Of a stretch of 64,000 nucleotides of DNA, positions 28,868 to 39,755 are shown piece by piece. The stretch spans positions 871,852 through 935,851 of the forward strand of contig NZ_JAGSYD010000001.1 of the NCBI RefSeq assembly GCF_025685575.1. Reading direction: 5' to 3'. Origin of the DNA: Granulicella cerasi (GTDB lineage: Bacteria; Acidobacteriota; Terriglobia; Terriglobales; Acidobacteriaceae). Every line of letters begins with the position of its first letter. Positions within the stretch are counted from its first letter, which is position 1. The position numbers were made by a program, and so were the translations under genes. The notes beneath the pieces are model-generated. The model was not told where the DNA came from and searched no databases. It worked only from the letters and a program-made list of their open reading frames with translations.

Positions 28868-29569
28868 ATGGCATTTGTCGTGGATTTTTCAGCGTGTGTG
28901 CAGGAGTTGAGCGCGCTGCAGCCTGTGCCCCTGGAAGGCGCGGAGGCGGCCGGCTCCTGGGGGCCGATGGCGGCTGCCGCATCGGAGGCGCTTTCGCGCG
29001 GCGAAACGCATTACACCGACCGCCCGGGCATTTTGCCGTTGCGCCAGAAGGTCAGCGGTCTGCTGGCGAAGCAGTTTGCGCTGGAGGTGGATGCGAAGTC
29101 CGCTGCGGTGATCACTTGCGGCGTGGTTGAAGCGCGCTTTGTGGCGTTGCAGCAGGTGCTCGCTGCGGGGGATGCGGTGTGGACGCCGGAGTCGCTGGCC
29201 GCGCGCATCGCCGGAGCCGCAGGTCTGCGTCGCGCGCTGCTGACGAAGGCTCCTGAGTCGGCCAAGCTCGTCTACCTGGCGAGCAGCCTTGGCGAAGAAG
29301 CGCTGCGTGGCACGCTGGCGAAGGTTTCTGCGGACGCGCTAGTGCTCTTTGAGGCTGACGACGCCCAGGCGAGCTTCCATCCGGCGGCTGTTGAGGGTTT
29401 CGCGGAGCGCGTCATCACGATCGGTCAACTCGGCGAGCCCGCGTGGCAGATGGGCTATCTCGTCGCCCCGGCGAAGCTCTCGGCGGGGCTGCGCGACTTC
29501 AAGCAGGCGCTCACGATCTGCTCCACCAACCTTTCGCAGTGGGCGATGCTTGCTGCTCTGGAGAACTAA
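28868..29569 (+). CDS. Truncated aminotransferase-like protein lacking the PLP lysine
   Basis: This 233-residue protein aligns along its length with the following full aminotransferase. GETHYTDRPGILPLRQKV corresponds to the GLPELREAI region. The position of the NPTG motif reads SLGE, the DEIY position reads EADD, and the SKAYAMTG lysine loop is shortened to GQLGEPA. It ends where the small C-terminal domain should begin. The PLP lysine is therefore missing, so it should not be a transaminase. ATG 28868 has AAGGAC 7 bases upstream. Its stop overlaps the next ATG (TAATG), which argues for coupled expression rather than decay. Confidence 0.75.
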   Translation: MAFVVDFSACVQELSALQPVPLEGAEAAGSWGPMAAAASEALSRGETHYTDRPGILPLRQKVSGLLAKQFALEVDAKSAAVITCGVVEARFVALQQVLAAGDAVWTPESLAARIAGAAGLRRALLTKAPESAKLVYLASSLGEEALRGTLAKVSADALVLFEADDAQASFHPAAVEGFAERVITIGQLGEPAWQMGYLVAPAKLSAGLRDFKQALTICSTNLSQWAMLAALEN

Positions 29570-30747
29570 TGAACGAACTCGCAGAAATCCAGTCGCTGGA
29601 TGGCACCAAGCTGCGCTATGCGCTGATGGAGCTGTCGAAATCCATCCCTGACGCCATCGCGCTGGGTCGTGGAGACCCAGACATGGACACGCCGTCGTTC
29701 ATCGTCGAGGCTGCGCGCAAGGCGCTGGGCGAAGGCCCGCTGCCGGTGGCGCCGATCCTCGGCCTGCCAGAGTTGCGTGAGGCGATCGCCCGCAATGCGG
29801 CGCGTGATCACGCCTGCACGATCGGCCCGGAGAATGTGCTCGTCACTACCGGCGGACAGGAAGCGCTCTTCCTCGTGATGACGCTGCTGCTGAACCCCGG
29901 CGACGAGATCCTGGTGCCGGATCCGCGCTACACCTCTTACGACCAAGCCATCGAGCACACGGGCGCGACCACGATCAGCGTTCCGACCTTCGCGAAGGAC
30001 GGCTTCGATCTCGACCCGGCCGAGGTGGAGAAGCGCATCACGCCGCGCACGAAGGCGCTGCTGCTCGTCACGCCGAGCAATCCGACCGGCGGCATCCTGA
30101 CGCCGGAGAGCGCTCGCGGTCTTGCGGAGCTGGCGCGCAAACACAACTTCGTCATCGTCTCCGATGAGATCTACGGCAAGTTTGTGTGGGAGCCGTTCCA
30201 GCACACGAGCATCGCCGGAGAGCCGGGCATGGCTGATCGCGTGATCACGATCTCGGGCTTCTCGAAGGCGTATGCGATGACCGGCTGGCGCGTCGGCTAC
30301 ATCCTCGCGGCGCAGGAAGCGATCGAAGCGATGGGGCGCATCAAGGCGCACACCACCGGCCCGGTGGCTGCGTTGAGTCAGCGTGCTGCGCTTGCGGCAG
30401 CTCTCTCGGACGACCAGTGCGTTCGCGACTTCCGCAAGATCTACATCGAGCGTCGTGACTTGCTCGGTGCAGGGTTGAAGCAGATGGGACTCACCTACGG
30501 CGAACCCCGCGGCGGCTTCTTCTTCTGGGCAGATAGCTCATCGACAGGTATGCGCGCGCTGGAGCTTTGCTACCTGATGCTGAAGCACGCACGCGTACTG
30601 ATCTTCCCCGGCACGGCCTTCGGTCAGACGTGGAACGATTACCTCCGCATCACCACGCTGCAACCGACCTCGGTGTTGGCTGAAGCCGTGGAGCGCATGA
30701 ACCCCGTGATGGAGCGCGTGCGCGAACAGAGCGGAGTTGCGAAGTAG
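29569..30747 (+). CDS. PLP-dependent aminotransferase (class I/II)
   Basis: This complete 392-residue fold-type I aminotransferase has GRGDPDMDTPSF, the VTPSNPTGGI motif, VIVSDEIYGKF and SKAYAMTGWRVGY with the PLP lysine near 233. It is a paralogue of the enzyme encoded at 22472-23671. Its ATG overlaps the stop of the pseudo-aminotransferase, so the two may form a complex. A long hairpin follows. Confidence 0.9.
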   Translation: MNELAEIQSLDGTKLRYALMELSKSIPDAIALGRGDPDMDTPSFIVEAARKALGEGPLPVAPILGLPELREAIARNAARDHACTIGPENVLVTTGGQEALFLVMTLLLNPGDEILVPDPRYTSYDQAIEHTGATTISVPTFAKDGFDLDPAEVEKRITPRTKALLLVTPSNPTGGILTPESARGLAELARKHNFVIVSDEIYGKFVWEPFQHTSIAGEPGMADRVITISGFSKAYAMTGWRVGYILAAQEAIEAMGRIKAHTTGPVAALSQRAALAAALSDDQCVRDFRKIYIERRDLLGAGLKQMGLTYGEPRGGFFFWADSSSTGMRALELCYLMLKHARVLIFPGTAFGQTWNDYLRITTLQPTSVLAEAVERMNPVMERVREQSGVAK

Positions 30748-30760
30748 CTCTCTGCTGGGC

Positions 30761-30800
30761 AACAAGGAAGGCGTGCTCCCTGGAGCACGCCTACCTTGTT
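30761..30800. terminator. Long bidirectional hairpin between convergent genes
   Basis: AACAAGG and AGGCGTGCTCC pair with GGAGCACGCCT and CCTTGTT, with one A-A mismatch between the segments. No T-run follows, but it lies exactly between the convergent aminotransferase and SDR genes. Confidence 0.6.
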
Positions 30801-30810
30801 GTAGCTCGGC

Positions 30811-31533
30811 TTACGTCTTGGCGCGCTCGGCAATCTCTGCCGCGCTCAGGCGCTTGCCCGAAAGCGATGCGTCCGGCTGGCCCGCGAGATAGACAAACGC
30901 TGGCGCAAGTTCACTCGGTTCCACCCAGCGCTGCTTCAGCGACTCCGGATAGTTCTGCTCGGACATCGGCGTGCGCATCGGCTTACCCGGAGTGACCGTG
31001 TGCGTGTAGACACCCTTCTCCGTGCCCTCGAGCCCCAGCGCGGAGGAGAACCCTTCCAGCGCATGCTTGGTCGCCGCATAGGGCGCCTCGCCCCAGTCGG
31101 CGCGGATGCCTGAGTTCGACGACACATAGATGCCGCATCCCGACCCGGCGGCGAGCCAGCGGTTCCAGTAGGCGCGCGTGAAGAGATATGCCGCCTGCAT
31201 GCCGACGTTGAAGGTGAGGTTCCAGCGCTCCTCGGTCATCTCCGCAAACGCCTGCGGTACGAGGAAGCCCGCGTTGTGCACGAGCGTATCCACCTGCGGA
31301 TGCTCGGCGTCGATCGCCGCAATCGCTGCGCGCGTGGCACTCACGTCCGAAAGGTCGACCGCGTAGATCGTGCTCCCCGGCAACTCCCGCCGCAACTCGG
31401 CGAGCGCTGCTGCGTCGTAGTCCACCAGCGCCACCTGGGCGCCGGCGGCGTGAAATGCCTCGGCGATCGCCTTGCCGAGGCCCTTCGCGGCCCCCGTAAT
31501 CACTACATGCTGCTCGCTAACGGCGCGTGGCAT
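30811..31533 (-). CDS. Short-chain dehydrogenase/reductase
   Basis: This 240-residue SDR has the cofactor motif TGAAKGLGKA (about 13-22), the NAG motif in LVHNAGF, and the catalytic Ser and YxxxK in SSNSGI and YAATKHA. Its start is 63 bases from operator-like site C, which it shares with the divergent DUF4438 operon. The substrate is unknown. Confidence 0.87.
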   Translation of the reverse strand: MPRAVSEQHVVITGAAKGLGKAIAEAFHAAGAQVALVDYDAAALAELRRELPGSTIYAVDLSDVSATRAAIAAIDAEHPQVDTLVHNAGFLVPQAFAEMTEERWNLTFNVGMQAAYLFTRAYWNRWLAAGSGCGIYVSSNSGIRADWGEAPYAATKHALEGFSSALGLEGTEKGVYTHTVTPGKPMRTPMSEQNYPESLKQRWVEPSELAPAFVYLAGQPDASLSGKRLSAAEIAERAKT

Positions 31534-31595
31534 AACGATGAACCTCGTGGGAAAGTTTCGGAGGACGCTTGTGCATCCATCGGTTAGTTGTTAGA

Positions 31596-31606
31596 TTGTA
31601 TTACAA
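31596..31606. promoter_or_regulatory. Operator-like site C (TTGTATTACAA)
   Basis: This perfect TTGT-N3-ACAA lies between the divergent SDR gene and the DUF4438 operon, 63 and 49 bases from their start codons. The flank TTAGA before it is the same as at site D. Confidence 0.7.
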
Positions 31607-31654
31607 ACATCTGTCATCCGCCGTTCCGCTCCACCAACGCGGGAAAGGACGAAA

Positions 31655-32521
31655 GTGCTTCGAACGAATGCCGAACAGCTAGTCATGATGGCCGTTGCCG
31701 GGACGGTGAGCCAGCCGACCGTGCGCCATCCGGGCTACATTCCCGACAACGAGGGCAAGAGCGTGCTGCTGCCCGGCATGTCGGGCATCACGTACAACGT
31801 TCGCACAGGCGACAAGGCTTTCGGCTGGGCGGGCGACCATGTGGAGCCGGGCGTTTCGATCGCCGCTGGCAACGAGGGCAACGATTTCGCGCTGCATTAC
31901 CTGACCTGCATGGGCAACGAAGCAGTGGTGACCTCGGGTATGGCTGCCGGCGCACGCGGCATCGTCACTGGCGAGCACGCGCGCATGTTGGTGGATTTCG
32001 ACAGCGAGGTCTATGACGGTCTTGCTGTGGGCGACAGCGTGCAGATCGCCGCTTATGGTCGCGGCCTGAAGCTGCTGGATTATCCGCACATCGAGTTGAA
32101 GAAGATGAGCCCTGCGCTGCTCGAGGCGATGGGGATCGAGGCTCTTGATGCACGTCGTATCCGTGTGCGCGTGGCGATGGAGTTGCCGATCCGCATCATG
32201 GGCTCGGGCGCGGAGCTGAACAGCGAGTTCGTCGATCAGGACCTGATGTCCGGAGATCGTTGCCTGATGAAGCAGCTTCGCATCGACCAGCTGCGCCTGG
32301 GCGATGTGGTGGTGATCAACCATGCGGACCATCGCTTCGGCCGCAGCTTCCGCACCGGCGCGGTGAGCATCGCGCTTTGCATTCATGGCGACTCGGTGAT
32401 GACGGGCCACGGCCCGGGCATCATGACGATCATGACCTGCCCTGAGCCCTGCATCGAGTGGGTCATCGACCCGAACGCAAATCTTGGAACGTACTTTGGC
32501 CTTGGGAAAGGAGCGGCATGA
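31655..32521 (+). CDS. DUF4438-like protein, first of a tandem pair
   Basis: This 288-residue protein begins at GTG 31655, with AAAGGA about 7 bases upstream. I place it in the DUF4438 family from the pattern HPGYIPDNEGKSVLLPGMSGITYNV, GDHVEPGVSI, LTCMGNEAVV and GHGPGIMTIMT. The fold is beta-rich and the function is unknown. The next gene is its paralogue and their stop and start overlap (ATGA). Confidence 0.6.
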   Translation: MLRTNAEQLVMMAVAGTVSQPTVRHPGYIPDNEGKSVLLPGMSGITYNVRTGDKAFGWAGDHVEPGVSIAAGNEGNDFALHYLTCMGNEAVVTSGMAAGARGIVTGEHARMLVDFDSEVYDGLAVGDSVQIAAYGRGLKLLDYPHIELKKMSPALLEAMGIEALDARRIRVRVAMELPIRIMGSGAELNSEFVDQDLMSGDRCLMKQLRIDQLRLGDVVVINHADHRFGRSFRTGAVSIALCIHGDSVMTGHGPGIMTIMTCPEPCIEWVIDPNANLGTYFGLGKGAA

Positions 32522-33396
32522 GCGTCGCATTCAATGAAGACAAGCTGGTGATGGTCTCGGTCATGGGACAGATCGTGCATCCGTCCTTTCCGGGCCTGCC
32601 CGCCGAGCCTTACCGCTTCGCTGCGGATGGCTCCGCGTTCCTGCTGCCGACCTACGGCGGCATCGTCTACAACGTCTCCGTGGGCGATGACGCATTCGGT
32701 TGGATGGCGGACTGCATTCACCCCGGCGTCAGCATCTCGCTGCCTGCTGACACCAGCAACCGCGGCCTGAACACCTTCGCCTGCGTGGGCAATGACGCCA
32801 TCGTGATGACCGGCGAAGGCAAAGGCACGCGCGGCATAGTGACGGGCAAGAGCGGTCGCTTTTCCGAGCAGGTGATCGTGCACTTCCCGAAGGACGCGCG
32901 CACGAAGTTCGCGGTGAACGACAAGATCGTGATCCGCTCCTGTGGCGTCGGCATGGCGCTGGAGAATCACCCGGAGATCTACTGCAAGAGCATGGGGCCG
33001 CAGCTGCTCGAAGCGCTCGATGTGGTGGAGCTGGAAGATCGCATTCAGGTGCCGGTCGTTGCGACGATCCCCGCGCATCTCGTCGGGGCAGGTGCAGGCC
33101 TCACCAGCGAAGGTGGCAGCATTCATCTACAGACGACGGACCGCGCCGAGATCGCCGCGCTGGGCCTGGACAAGCTGCGCCTTGGAGACATTGTTGCGCT
33201 GGAGGACTATGACAGTCGCTACCAGCATGGATACCTGCGCGAGGCCGTCGGCATCGCCGTGGTTGGTCAAACCGACGGCCCGCGTGCAGGTTACGGCCCA
33301 GGCATGACGTTGCTGATGACGGCCACCAAGGGCCGCATCGAGCCGCTCATCACGCCGGGCACGAACCTCGTAGAACTGCTCGAGATCGAGGCCTAA
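32518..33396 (+). CDS. DUF4438-like protein, second of a tandem pair
   Basis: This 292-residue protein is similar to the one before it along most of its length: HPSFPGLPAEPY, PTYGGIVYNVSVGDDAFGW, CIHPGVSISL, CVGNDAIVMTGEGKGTRGIVTGK, YGPGMTLLMT. Most conserved glycine-rich turns are kept in both copies. A heteromeric complex is plausible. The longer open frame upstream is a shadow; ATG 32518 overlaps the previous stop. Confidence 0.6.
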   Translation: MSVAFNEDKLVMVSVMGQIVHPSFPGLPAEPYRFAADGSAFLLPTYGGIVYNVSVGDDAFGWMADCIHPGVSISLPADTSNRGLNTFACVGNDAIVMTGEGKGTRGIVTGKSGRFSEQVIVHFPKDARTKFAVNDKIVIRSCGVGMALENHPEIYCKSMGPQLLEALDVVELEDRIQVPVVATIPAHLVGAGAGLTSEGGSIHLQTTDRAEIAALGLDKLRLGDIVALEDYDSRYQHGYLREAVGIAVVGQTDGPRAGYGPGMTLLMTATKGRIEPLITPGTNLVELLEIEA

Positions 33397-33399
33397 CGC

Positions 33400-34470
33400 A
33401 TGTCTGCTTCTGTTGCCGAAGTGCCGATGGTGAAGGTGGATCTCGAAGATATGCGCAGCTTCGCGCGCGAAGCGCTGCTTGCGATGGGCTGCAATGCTGA
33501 GGAAGCCGCGGCGACCAGCGAAGCGCTGATCTACAGCGAGCTGCGCTTTCATCCGGGGCAAGGCCAAGGTGTGCGTCGCCTGGTGAACTACCGTAAGCGC
33601 GTCGCTGAAGGATTCATCAGCATCGGTGCGCAGTTTGAAGTGCTGAAAGAAAGCCCGGCGCTTGCGCTCGTCGATGCGCACAACGGTATGGGCAGCCTCG
33701 TTGGCCAGCGTGCGATGCGTCTTGCGATTGCCAAGGCGAAGGTCTGCGGTATCGGCGTCGTCGTTGTTCGCGGAGGCACGCATTATGGCTCGTCGGCGGT
33801 TCACGCCGCTGAAGCTGAGCGCGAAGGCTGTGTCGGCGTCGCCTTCACCAACGCCGGACCGGAGATGGCCGCGTGGGGCGGCGCAACGCCGGTGGTCGGC
33901 ACCAACCCGTGGGCGATCGCAGCGCCGGGTGGCGACGGCTTCCCTGTGGTCCTCGACATCGCATTGACCACCGCAGGCAAGGGCATGATGCGTTGGCACG
34001 AGCGCGAAGGCAAGCCCATGCCGATCGACTGGGCACTGACGCCTGAAGGCGAAGAGACGACTGACCCCACGGCGGCGATGGCGGGCGCGTTGCTCGGCAT
34101 CGGGCAGTACAAAGGCTACGGCCTCTCGCTGATGACCGACGTGATGACGGGCGTGCTCTCCGGCGGAGGCTTTGGCATAGAGCCGTACAGCAACCCCGCG
34201 CGCACGGACGTGTCGCATACCTTTATCGCCTTCGACATCGCATGGTTTATGCCGGTGGATGAATTCCGCGCGCGCATGAAGCGCTTTGGCGAGATGATTC
34301 GCGCGAGCCGCTTGCGCCCTGGCTTCAGTGAAGTGCTGCTGCCCGGCGAGCAGGAGCATCGCCGCGAAACGCAGAAGCGCGCTGCAGGCGTGCCGCTGGC
34401 CGACCACGTATTCGCAGAGCTGCAGGCGCTTGCCGCCGAGCTTGGCATCAAGCCTCTTCAGCAGCAGTAA
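33400..34470 (+). CDS. Malate/L-lactate (ureidoglycolate) dehydrogenase family protein
   Basis: This 356-residue NAD(P)-dependent Ldh_2-family enzyme contains GVRRLVNYRKRV near residue 50, VDAHNGMGSLVGQRAM near 92, VVRGGTHYGSSAVHA near 123 and the KGYGLSLMTDVM motif near 234. The family includes AllD ureidoglycolate dehydrogenase, malate/lactate dehydrogenases and imine reductases. The ureide context makes AllD-type activity possible, but the sequence alone does not decide. It lies three bases after the DUF4438 pair. Confidence 0.85.
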   Translation: MSASVAEVPMVKVDLEDMRSFAREALLAMGCNAEEAAATSEALIYSELRFHPGQGQGVRRLVNYRKRVAEGFISIGAQFEVLKESPALALVDAHNGMGSLVGQRAMRLAIAKAKVCGIGVVVVRGGTHYGSSAVHAAEAEREGCVGVAFTNAGPEMAAWGGATPVVGTNPWAIAAPGGDGFPVVLDIALTTAGKGMMRWHEREGKPMPIDWALTPEGEETTDPTAAMAGALLGIGQYKGYGLSLMTDVMTGVLSGGGFGIEPYSNPARTDVSHTFIAFDIAWFMPVDEFRARMKRFGEMIRASRLRPGFSEVLLPGEQEHRRETQKRAAGVPLADHVFAELQALAAELGIKPLQQQ

Positions 34471-34487
34471 AAATCGAAAGGGAAGTC

Positions 34488-36014
34488 ATGAGTTACGCGC
34501 AGTTTCTGGAACAGATGGGCACGGTGAATGATCTGCTTTGCTCGGCATCGATGTTGAGCTGGGATGCACGCACGATGATGCCTGCGGGCGCCGTTGAAGT
34601 GCGCGGGCAACAGATCGCCACGCTGATGACACTCGCGCGCACGACGCTGCTTTCGGATGAAACATTGCGTCGTCTCGAAGCCGCTGAACGCAGCACGCGC
34701 GATCTTGCGGAAGACTCCGCGGAACGCCGAGCCATCTCGCAGACGCAATACGCGATCGCGCTGCACAAGCGGATTCCTGATGAGTTGCAGGAGGAGCGTG
34801 TAGCTCTGCGCGAGGTCTCGCGCGCTGCGTGGGTGAAGGCCCGCGCCGAAGATCGCTTTGAAGACTTCGCGCCCTACCTCGAGAAGGTGGTCGCGCTCGC
34901 GCGTCGCGTCGCCGAGTCCATCGGCTATGAGCAGCATCCCTACGACGCGTTGCTCTCGCTCTTCGAGCCGGGGGAAACCGTTGTCTCACTCGATAAGCTC
35001 TTTGGTCGTCTGCGTGAATCGCTCATCCCCTTGCTGCGCGCGGTGCAGGCGAAGCCGCAGGTGCGCTGGGACTTCCTCGAGCGTGACTTCCCCGAAGACG
35101 CGCAGCGCGACTTCGGCCTGAAGATGGCTGAGGCTTTCGGCTACGATCTGCGCCACGGTCGGCTCGACAATACGGTGCACCCGTTTGAGATCTCGTTCAC
35201 GCGCGAAGACGTTCGCATCACCACGCGCTACAAGCGTAACTACCTGCCTGCATCGCTTTTTGGCACGCTGCATGAGACCGGTCACGCGCTCTACGAGCAA
35301 GGCGTGGACCCCGCGTACACGCGGACTCCGCTTGCGACCGATATGCCGGGGATGTACGCCGTTGGAGGGGTCAGCTTCGGGGCGCATGAGAGCCAGTCGC
35401 GACTCTACGAAAACCATATCGCGCGCAGCAAGGCCTTCTGGGACCTGCACTATCCTTCGCTCGTGGCGGCCTTCCCGAGCCAGCTCGCTGACGTGGATGC
35501 TGCGGCCTTCCATCGTGCTGTCAACCGCGTCCAGCCTGGCCTCATCCGTGTCGAAGCCGACGAGATGACCTACGACTTCCACATCATGCTGCGTACGGAG
35601 ATTGAGCGTGACCTGATCGCAGGCACGCTCGAAGTGAAGGACCTGCCCGAGCGTTGGAACGCCGCGATGAAGAGCGACCTGGGCCTCGACGTGCCGAACA
35701 ATCGCCTTGGCGTATTGCAGGACACGCACTGGTCCACCGGGCAGATCGGCACCTTCTGCAACTACACTATCGGCAACGTGATGGCTGCACAGCTCTTCAA
35801 AACCGCGGTCGAGACCGATGCAAGCATTCAGCCTGGACTCGACGAAGGCAACTATGCGCCACTGCGTCATTACCTGCGCGAAACGGTACACCAGCACGGC
35901 CGCCGCTTCTCGCGTGACGAGCTTTTGCTGAAAGCTACCGGCCGCACCCTCGATCCTGAGCCCTACATCGAGTACCTCACAAAGAAGTACACAGAGCTGT
36001 ACGAACTGGGTTAG
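34488..36014 (+). CDS. M32 family metallocarboxypeptidase
   Basis: This 508-residue cytoplasmic zinc carboxypeptidase removes C-terminal residues from peptides. The zinc motif HETGH is near residue 262, in [17 protein letters not shown]. Other M32 marks are AGGFGxHExxSR-like ([18 protein letters not shown]), HIMLRTEIE and [10 protein letters not shown]. Length is the family norm of about 500. AAAGGGAAG precedes the ATG. It lies between the DUF4438/Ldh genes and the peptide transporter, so it probably trims imported peptides. Confidence 0.93.
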   Translation: MSYAQFLEQMGTVNDLLCSASMLSWDARTMMPAGAVEVRGQQIATLMTLARTTLLSDETLRRLEAAERSTRDLAEDSAERRAISQTQYAIALHKRIPDELQEERVALREVSRAAWVKARAEDRFEDFAPYLEKVVALARRVAESIGYEQHPYDALLSLFEPGETVVSLDKLFGRLRESLIPLLRAVQAKPQVRWDFLERDFPEDAQRDFGLKMAEAFGYDLRHGRLDNTVHPFEISFTREDVRITTRYKRNYLPASLFGTLHETGHALYEQGVDPAYTRTPLATDMPGMYAVGGVSFGAHESQSRLYENHIARSKAFWDLHYPSLVAAFPSQLADVDAAAFHRAVNRVQPGLIRVEADEMTYDFHIMLRTEIERDLIAGTLEVKDLPERWNAAMKSDLGLDVPNNRLGVLQDTHWSTGQIGTFCNYTIGNVMAAQLFKTAVETDASIQPGLDEGNYAPLRHYLRETVHQHGRRFSRDELLLKATGRTLDPEPYIEYLTKKYTELYELG

Positions 36015-36061
36015 TTTTCCGACGAGCGCACATGCTTCGTCGAGAGGGAAAGGAGTTCCGC

Positions 36062-37101
<1,040 letters not shown>

Positions 37102-37105
<4 letters not shown>

Positions 37106-38079
37106 CCGAGTCGCAAGCGGTTCAGCCGCTGCTTGAAGTCACTTCGCTACGCAAATATTTCCCGACGAGCAAAGGTCTCTTCTCGCGCAGTGCGCCAGTC
37201 GTCAAGGCCGTGGATGACGTCAGCTTTCAGGTGAACGCTGGTGAGATTGTCGGCCTCGTCGGAGAGTCCGGCTCTGGCAAAACTACGATCGGCCGCAGTG
37301 TGCTTCGCCTGCTTGAGCCCACATCCGGCTCCGTGCGCTTCGACGGCAAGGAACTCACTTCGCTCAACGAAGCCGAGATGCGCGCGATGCGCAAGGACAT
37401 GCAGATCGTGTTTCAGGATCCGTTTGCGAGCCTGAATCCGCGCATGACTGCTGAACAAATTCTCACGCAGGCGTTGAAGATCCACGGTCTCGCCGAGGGC
37501 AATGCGCGCGACACGGTGGTCTCGTTGTTGGAGCGCGTTGGCCTTTCGGCAACGCATCTCACGCGCTTCCCGCATGAGTTCTCCGGCGGCCAACGTCAGC
37601 GCATCGGCATTGCGCGCGCCATCTCGTTGCGCCCTCGCTTTCTCGTCGCGGATGAGCCGGTCTCTGCACTCGATGTGTCGGTGCAGGCGCAGGTCGTCAA
37701 TCTGTTGCAAGGCCTGCAGCGAGAGATGAATCTTGCAATGCTCTTCGTCGCGCATGACCTCAGCGTGGTGGAGTACATCAGCGACCGTGTCATCGTGCTT
37801 TACCTCGGGCGCATCATGGAGGTTGGCCGTGGTCGCGATCTTTACACGAACCCACATCATCCTTATACGGAAGCTCTGCTCTCCGCCGTGCCTGTGCCTG
37901 ACCCCACCGTGCAGCGCAAGCGCGTCTTCCTTGAAGGCGATATTCCGAGCCCGCTGAATCCACCCTCGGGCTGCGTGTTTCGTACACGTTGCCCCATCGC
38001 CACAGAGGTTTGCGCGCGCGAAGTGCCTCCGCTGGTCGAGATCGCGCCCGCACACTTCAAAGCTTGTCATCACCGCTAA
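37102..38079 (+). CDS. Dipeptide/oligopeptide ABC transporter ATPase (DppF/OppF-like)
   Basis: This 325-residue partner of the preceding ATPase contains [13 protein letters not shown] near residue 53, [15 protein letters not shown] near 159, [14 protein letters not shown] near 181 and a Cys-containing C-terminal extension ([14 protein letters not shown]). OppD/OppF-type pairs power import by one transporter. Confidence 0.93.
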
Positions 38080-38114
38080 ACGCGCCGTTGCGCGACAGAG
38101 AGAGTTTCCACGAC

Positions 38115-39722
38115 GTGTCCTATATCGAACAAAGAAGGAAGAGACGCATTCTCGTCGTCATCACGATGTTGATCGTGGTGGCCCTTCTGGCGTGGGTGAA
38201 TGCAGAGCATCATCGCCACGCTTCGAAGCAGGGAAAACGCAGCGCCCATGCAGGCGATCCAGGCACCATCGTGATCGCGCAGGCGAACGACGCTGACACG
38301 CTCGATCCTTCTGACGTTGGCTCGGCAGACACGCTGAACGTGGCACGCATGTTGTTCGGCACGCTCTATGACGTGTCGCCGGAAGGTAATCTGCAGCCAT
38401 TCCTCGCGGAGTCTTATACCTACAGCGAGGATGGTCGCGCGATTCACTTCAAGCTGCGCTCAGGCCTTGCTTGCGAAGATGGATCGCCACTCACCGCAAG
38501 CGATGTGGCTTACTCCTTTCAGCGCGCTGCGAATCCGAGCAACCACTTCACGGGTAACGCGTCGGGGTTCCTGATCCCTTCCATCGAGTACACAGGCGTC
38601 ACGGTCGAAGGCCCGCTTGATGTGACGGTGCACACGTCGAAGTACAACCCCATCGCGATCGGATTGATCAGCGAGCTTTCGATCATGTGCCGTGTGCCGT
38701 ATGAGCATATGTCGCTGCGTGAAGCCTCCACGCACCCCAGTGCGACCGGCCCCTACAAGCTCGCCGAGTGGGTGCATGATGATCGCATCGTGCTTGAGCG
38801 CAATCCTGAGTTCAAGCTGCGTACGCCGCGCTACGATCGCGTGATCTGGCGCGTGATTCCTGAGGGTTCTACGCGCACAGCAGAACTGCTTGCCGGAGAC
38901 ATCGACCTCACTACGGGCGTGCCGCCCGACCAGATCGACGCGGTACGCAACAGCGAGACCGCGAAGATCGAAACGGTCACGAGCACGCGTCGTATTTACG
39001 TCGGCTTCAATATGCGCAAGAAATTTCAGGACACCGACGGTGGCCGTGCGATCCAGGATGTGCGTGTGAGGCAGGCGTTGCAATACGCCATCGATGTGCC
39101 GACGGTGTGTGAGGCGCTGCTGCGCACGCCTTGCCAGCGCGCGGCCACGCTCGTCGTTCCGCGCAATGATACGTCGGGCGTTCCTGCGTTTCCGTTTGAT
39201 CCCGATAAGGCAGAGAAGCTGCTGGACGCCGCAGGCTATCCGCGCGGCAAAGACGGTGTGCGTTTCCATTTGCGCCTGCAGGCCCCGCGTACGCTCTATG
39301 GCGATGGCAACGTAGCGCAGGCCATCGGGCAATATCTCAGTGACATTGGCGTGGATACGCAGGTCGACCTGCTTGATCTCTCGGTGTATGTTCTGCTCAC
39401 GCGCCAGCATGAGGCCGGCCCGCTGTTTCTGCTCGGCACCGGCGGCTCGACCTGGAGCGCTCTCTACGACATGAGCGATCTTTCGGCGCCGAACGCCGGT
39501 ACGAACTACACCGGCTGGCATGACCCCGCGTTCTTCGCAGGATGGAAGCAGCTGGAGCAGACCAAGGATGCCGCCGAGCAGCAACGCATCATGAACGAGA
39601 TGCTGCAGGAGTTTCACGCAGGAGCGCCGTGGCTGATGCTCTACTTCCAGCCCGACGTCTACGGCGTCAGCAACAGAATCCACTGGACGCCGAGGGCGGA
39701 TGAAAACATCACGGTCTACTAA
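38115..39722 (+). CDS. Peptide/nickel-type solute-binding protein, N-terminally anchored
   Basis: This 535-residue family-5 extracellular binding protein contains GTIVIAQANDADTLDP, SEDGRAIHFKLRSGLACEDGSPLTASDVAYSFQRA and SATGPYKLAEW. Instead of a cleavable signal with a lipobox it has a basic N-terminus (QRRKRR) and one hydrophobic helix (about 12-28), so it is probably tethered to the inner membrane. GTG 38115 is the best start; the open frame upstream is an overlap with dppF. It has a close relative at 59133-60725. Confidence 0.9.
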   Translation: MSYIEQRRKRRILVVITMLIVVALLAWVNAEHHRHASKQGKRSAHAGDPGTIVIAQANDADTLDPSDVGSADTLNVARMLFGTLYDVSPEGNLQPFLAESYTYSEDGRAIHFKLRSGLACEDGSPLTASDVAYSFQRAANPSNHFTGNASGFLIPSIEYTGVTVEGPLDVTVHTSKYNPIAIGLISELSIMCRVPYEHMSLREASTHPSATGPYKLAEWVHDDRIVLERNPEFKLRTPRYDRVIWRVIPEGSTRTAELLAGDIDLTTGVPPDQIDAVRNSETAKIETVTSTRRIYVGFNMRKKFQDTDGGRAIQDVRVRQALQYAIDVPTVCEALLRTPCQRAATLVVPRNDTSGVPAFPFDPDKAEKLLDAAGYPRGKDGVRFHLRLQAPRTLYGDGNVAQAIGQYLSDIGVDTQVDLLDLSVYVLLTRQHEAGPLFLLGTGGSTWSALYDMSDLSAPNAGTNYTGWHDPAFFAGWKQLEQTKDAAEQQRIMNEMLQEFHAGAPWLMLYFQPDVYGVSNRIHWTPRADENITVY

Positions 39723-39755
39723 CGCAGCGCACAAGGCGGAAAGGCGGCACAAACG

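Noticed and set aside
28868..30747. A single aminotransferase gene split by a frameshift
   Set aside because: The downstream enzyme is complete with its own N-terminal motifs. The upstream product overlaps it in homology, so they are two genes rather than one broken gene.
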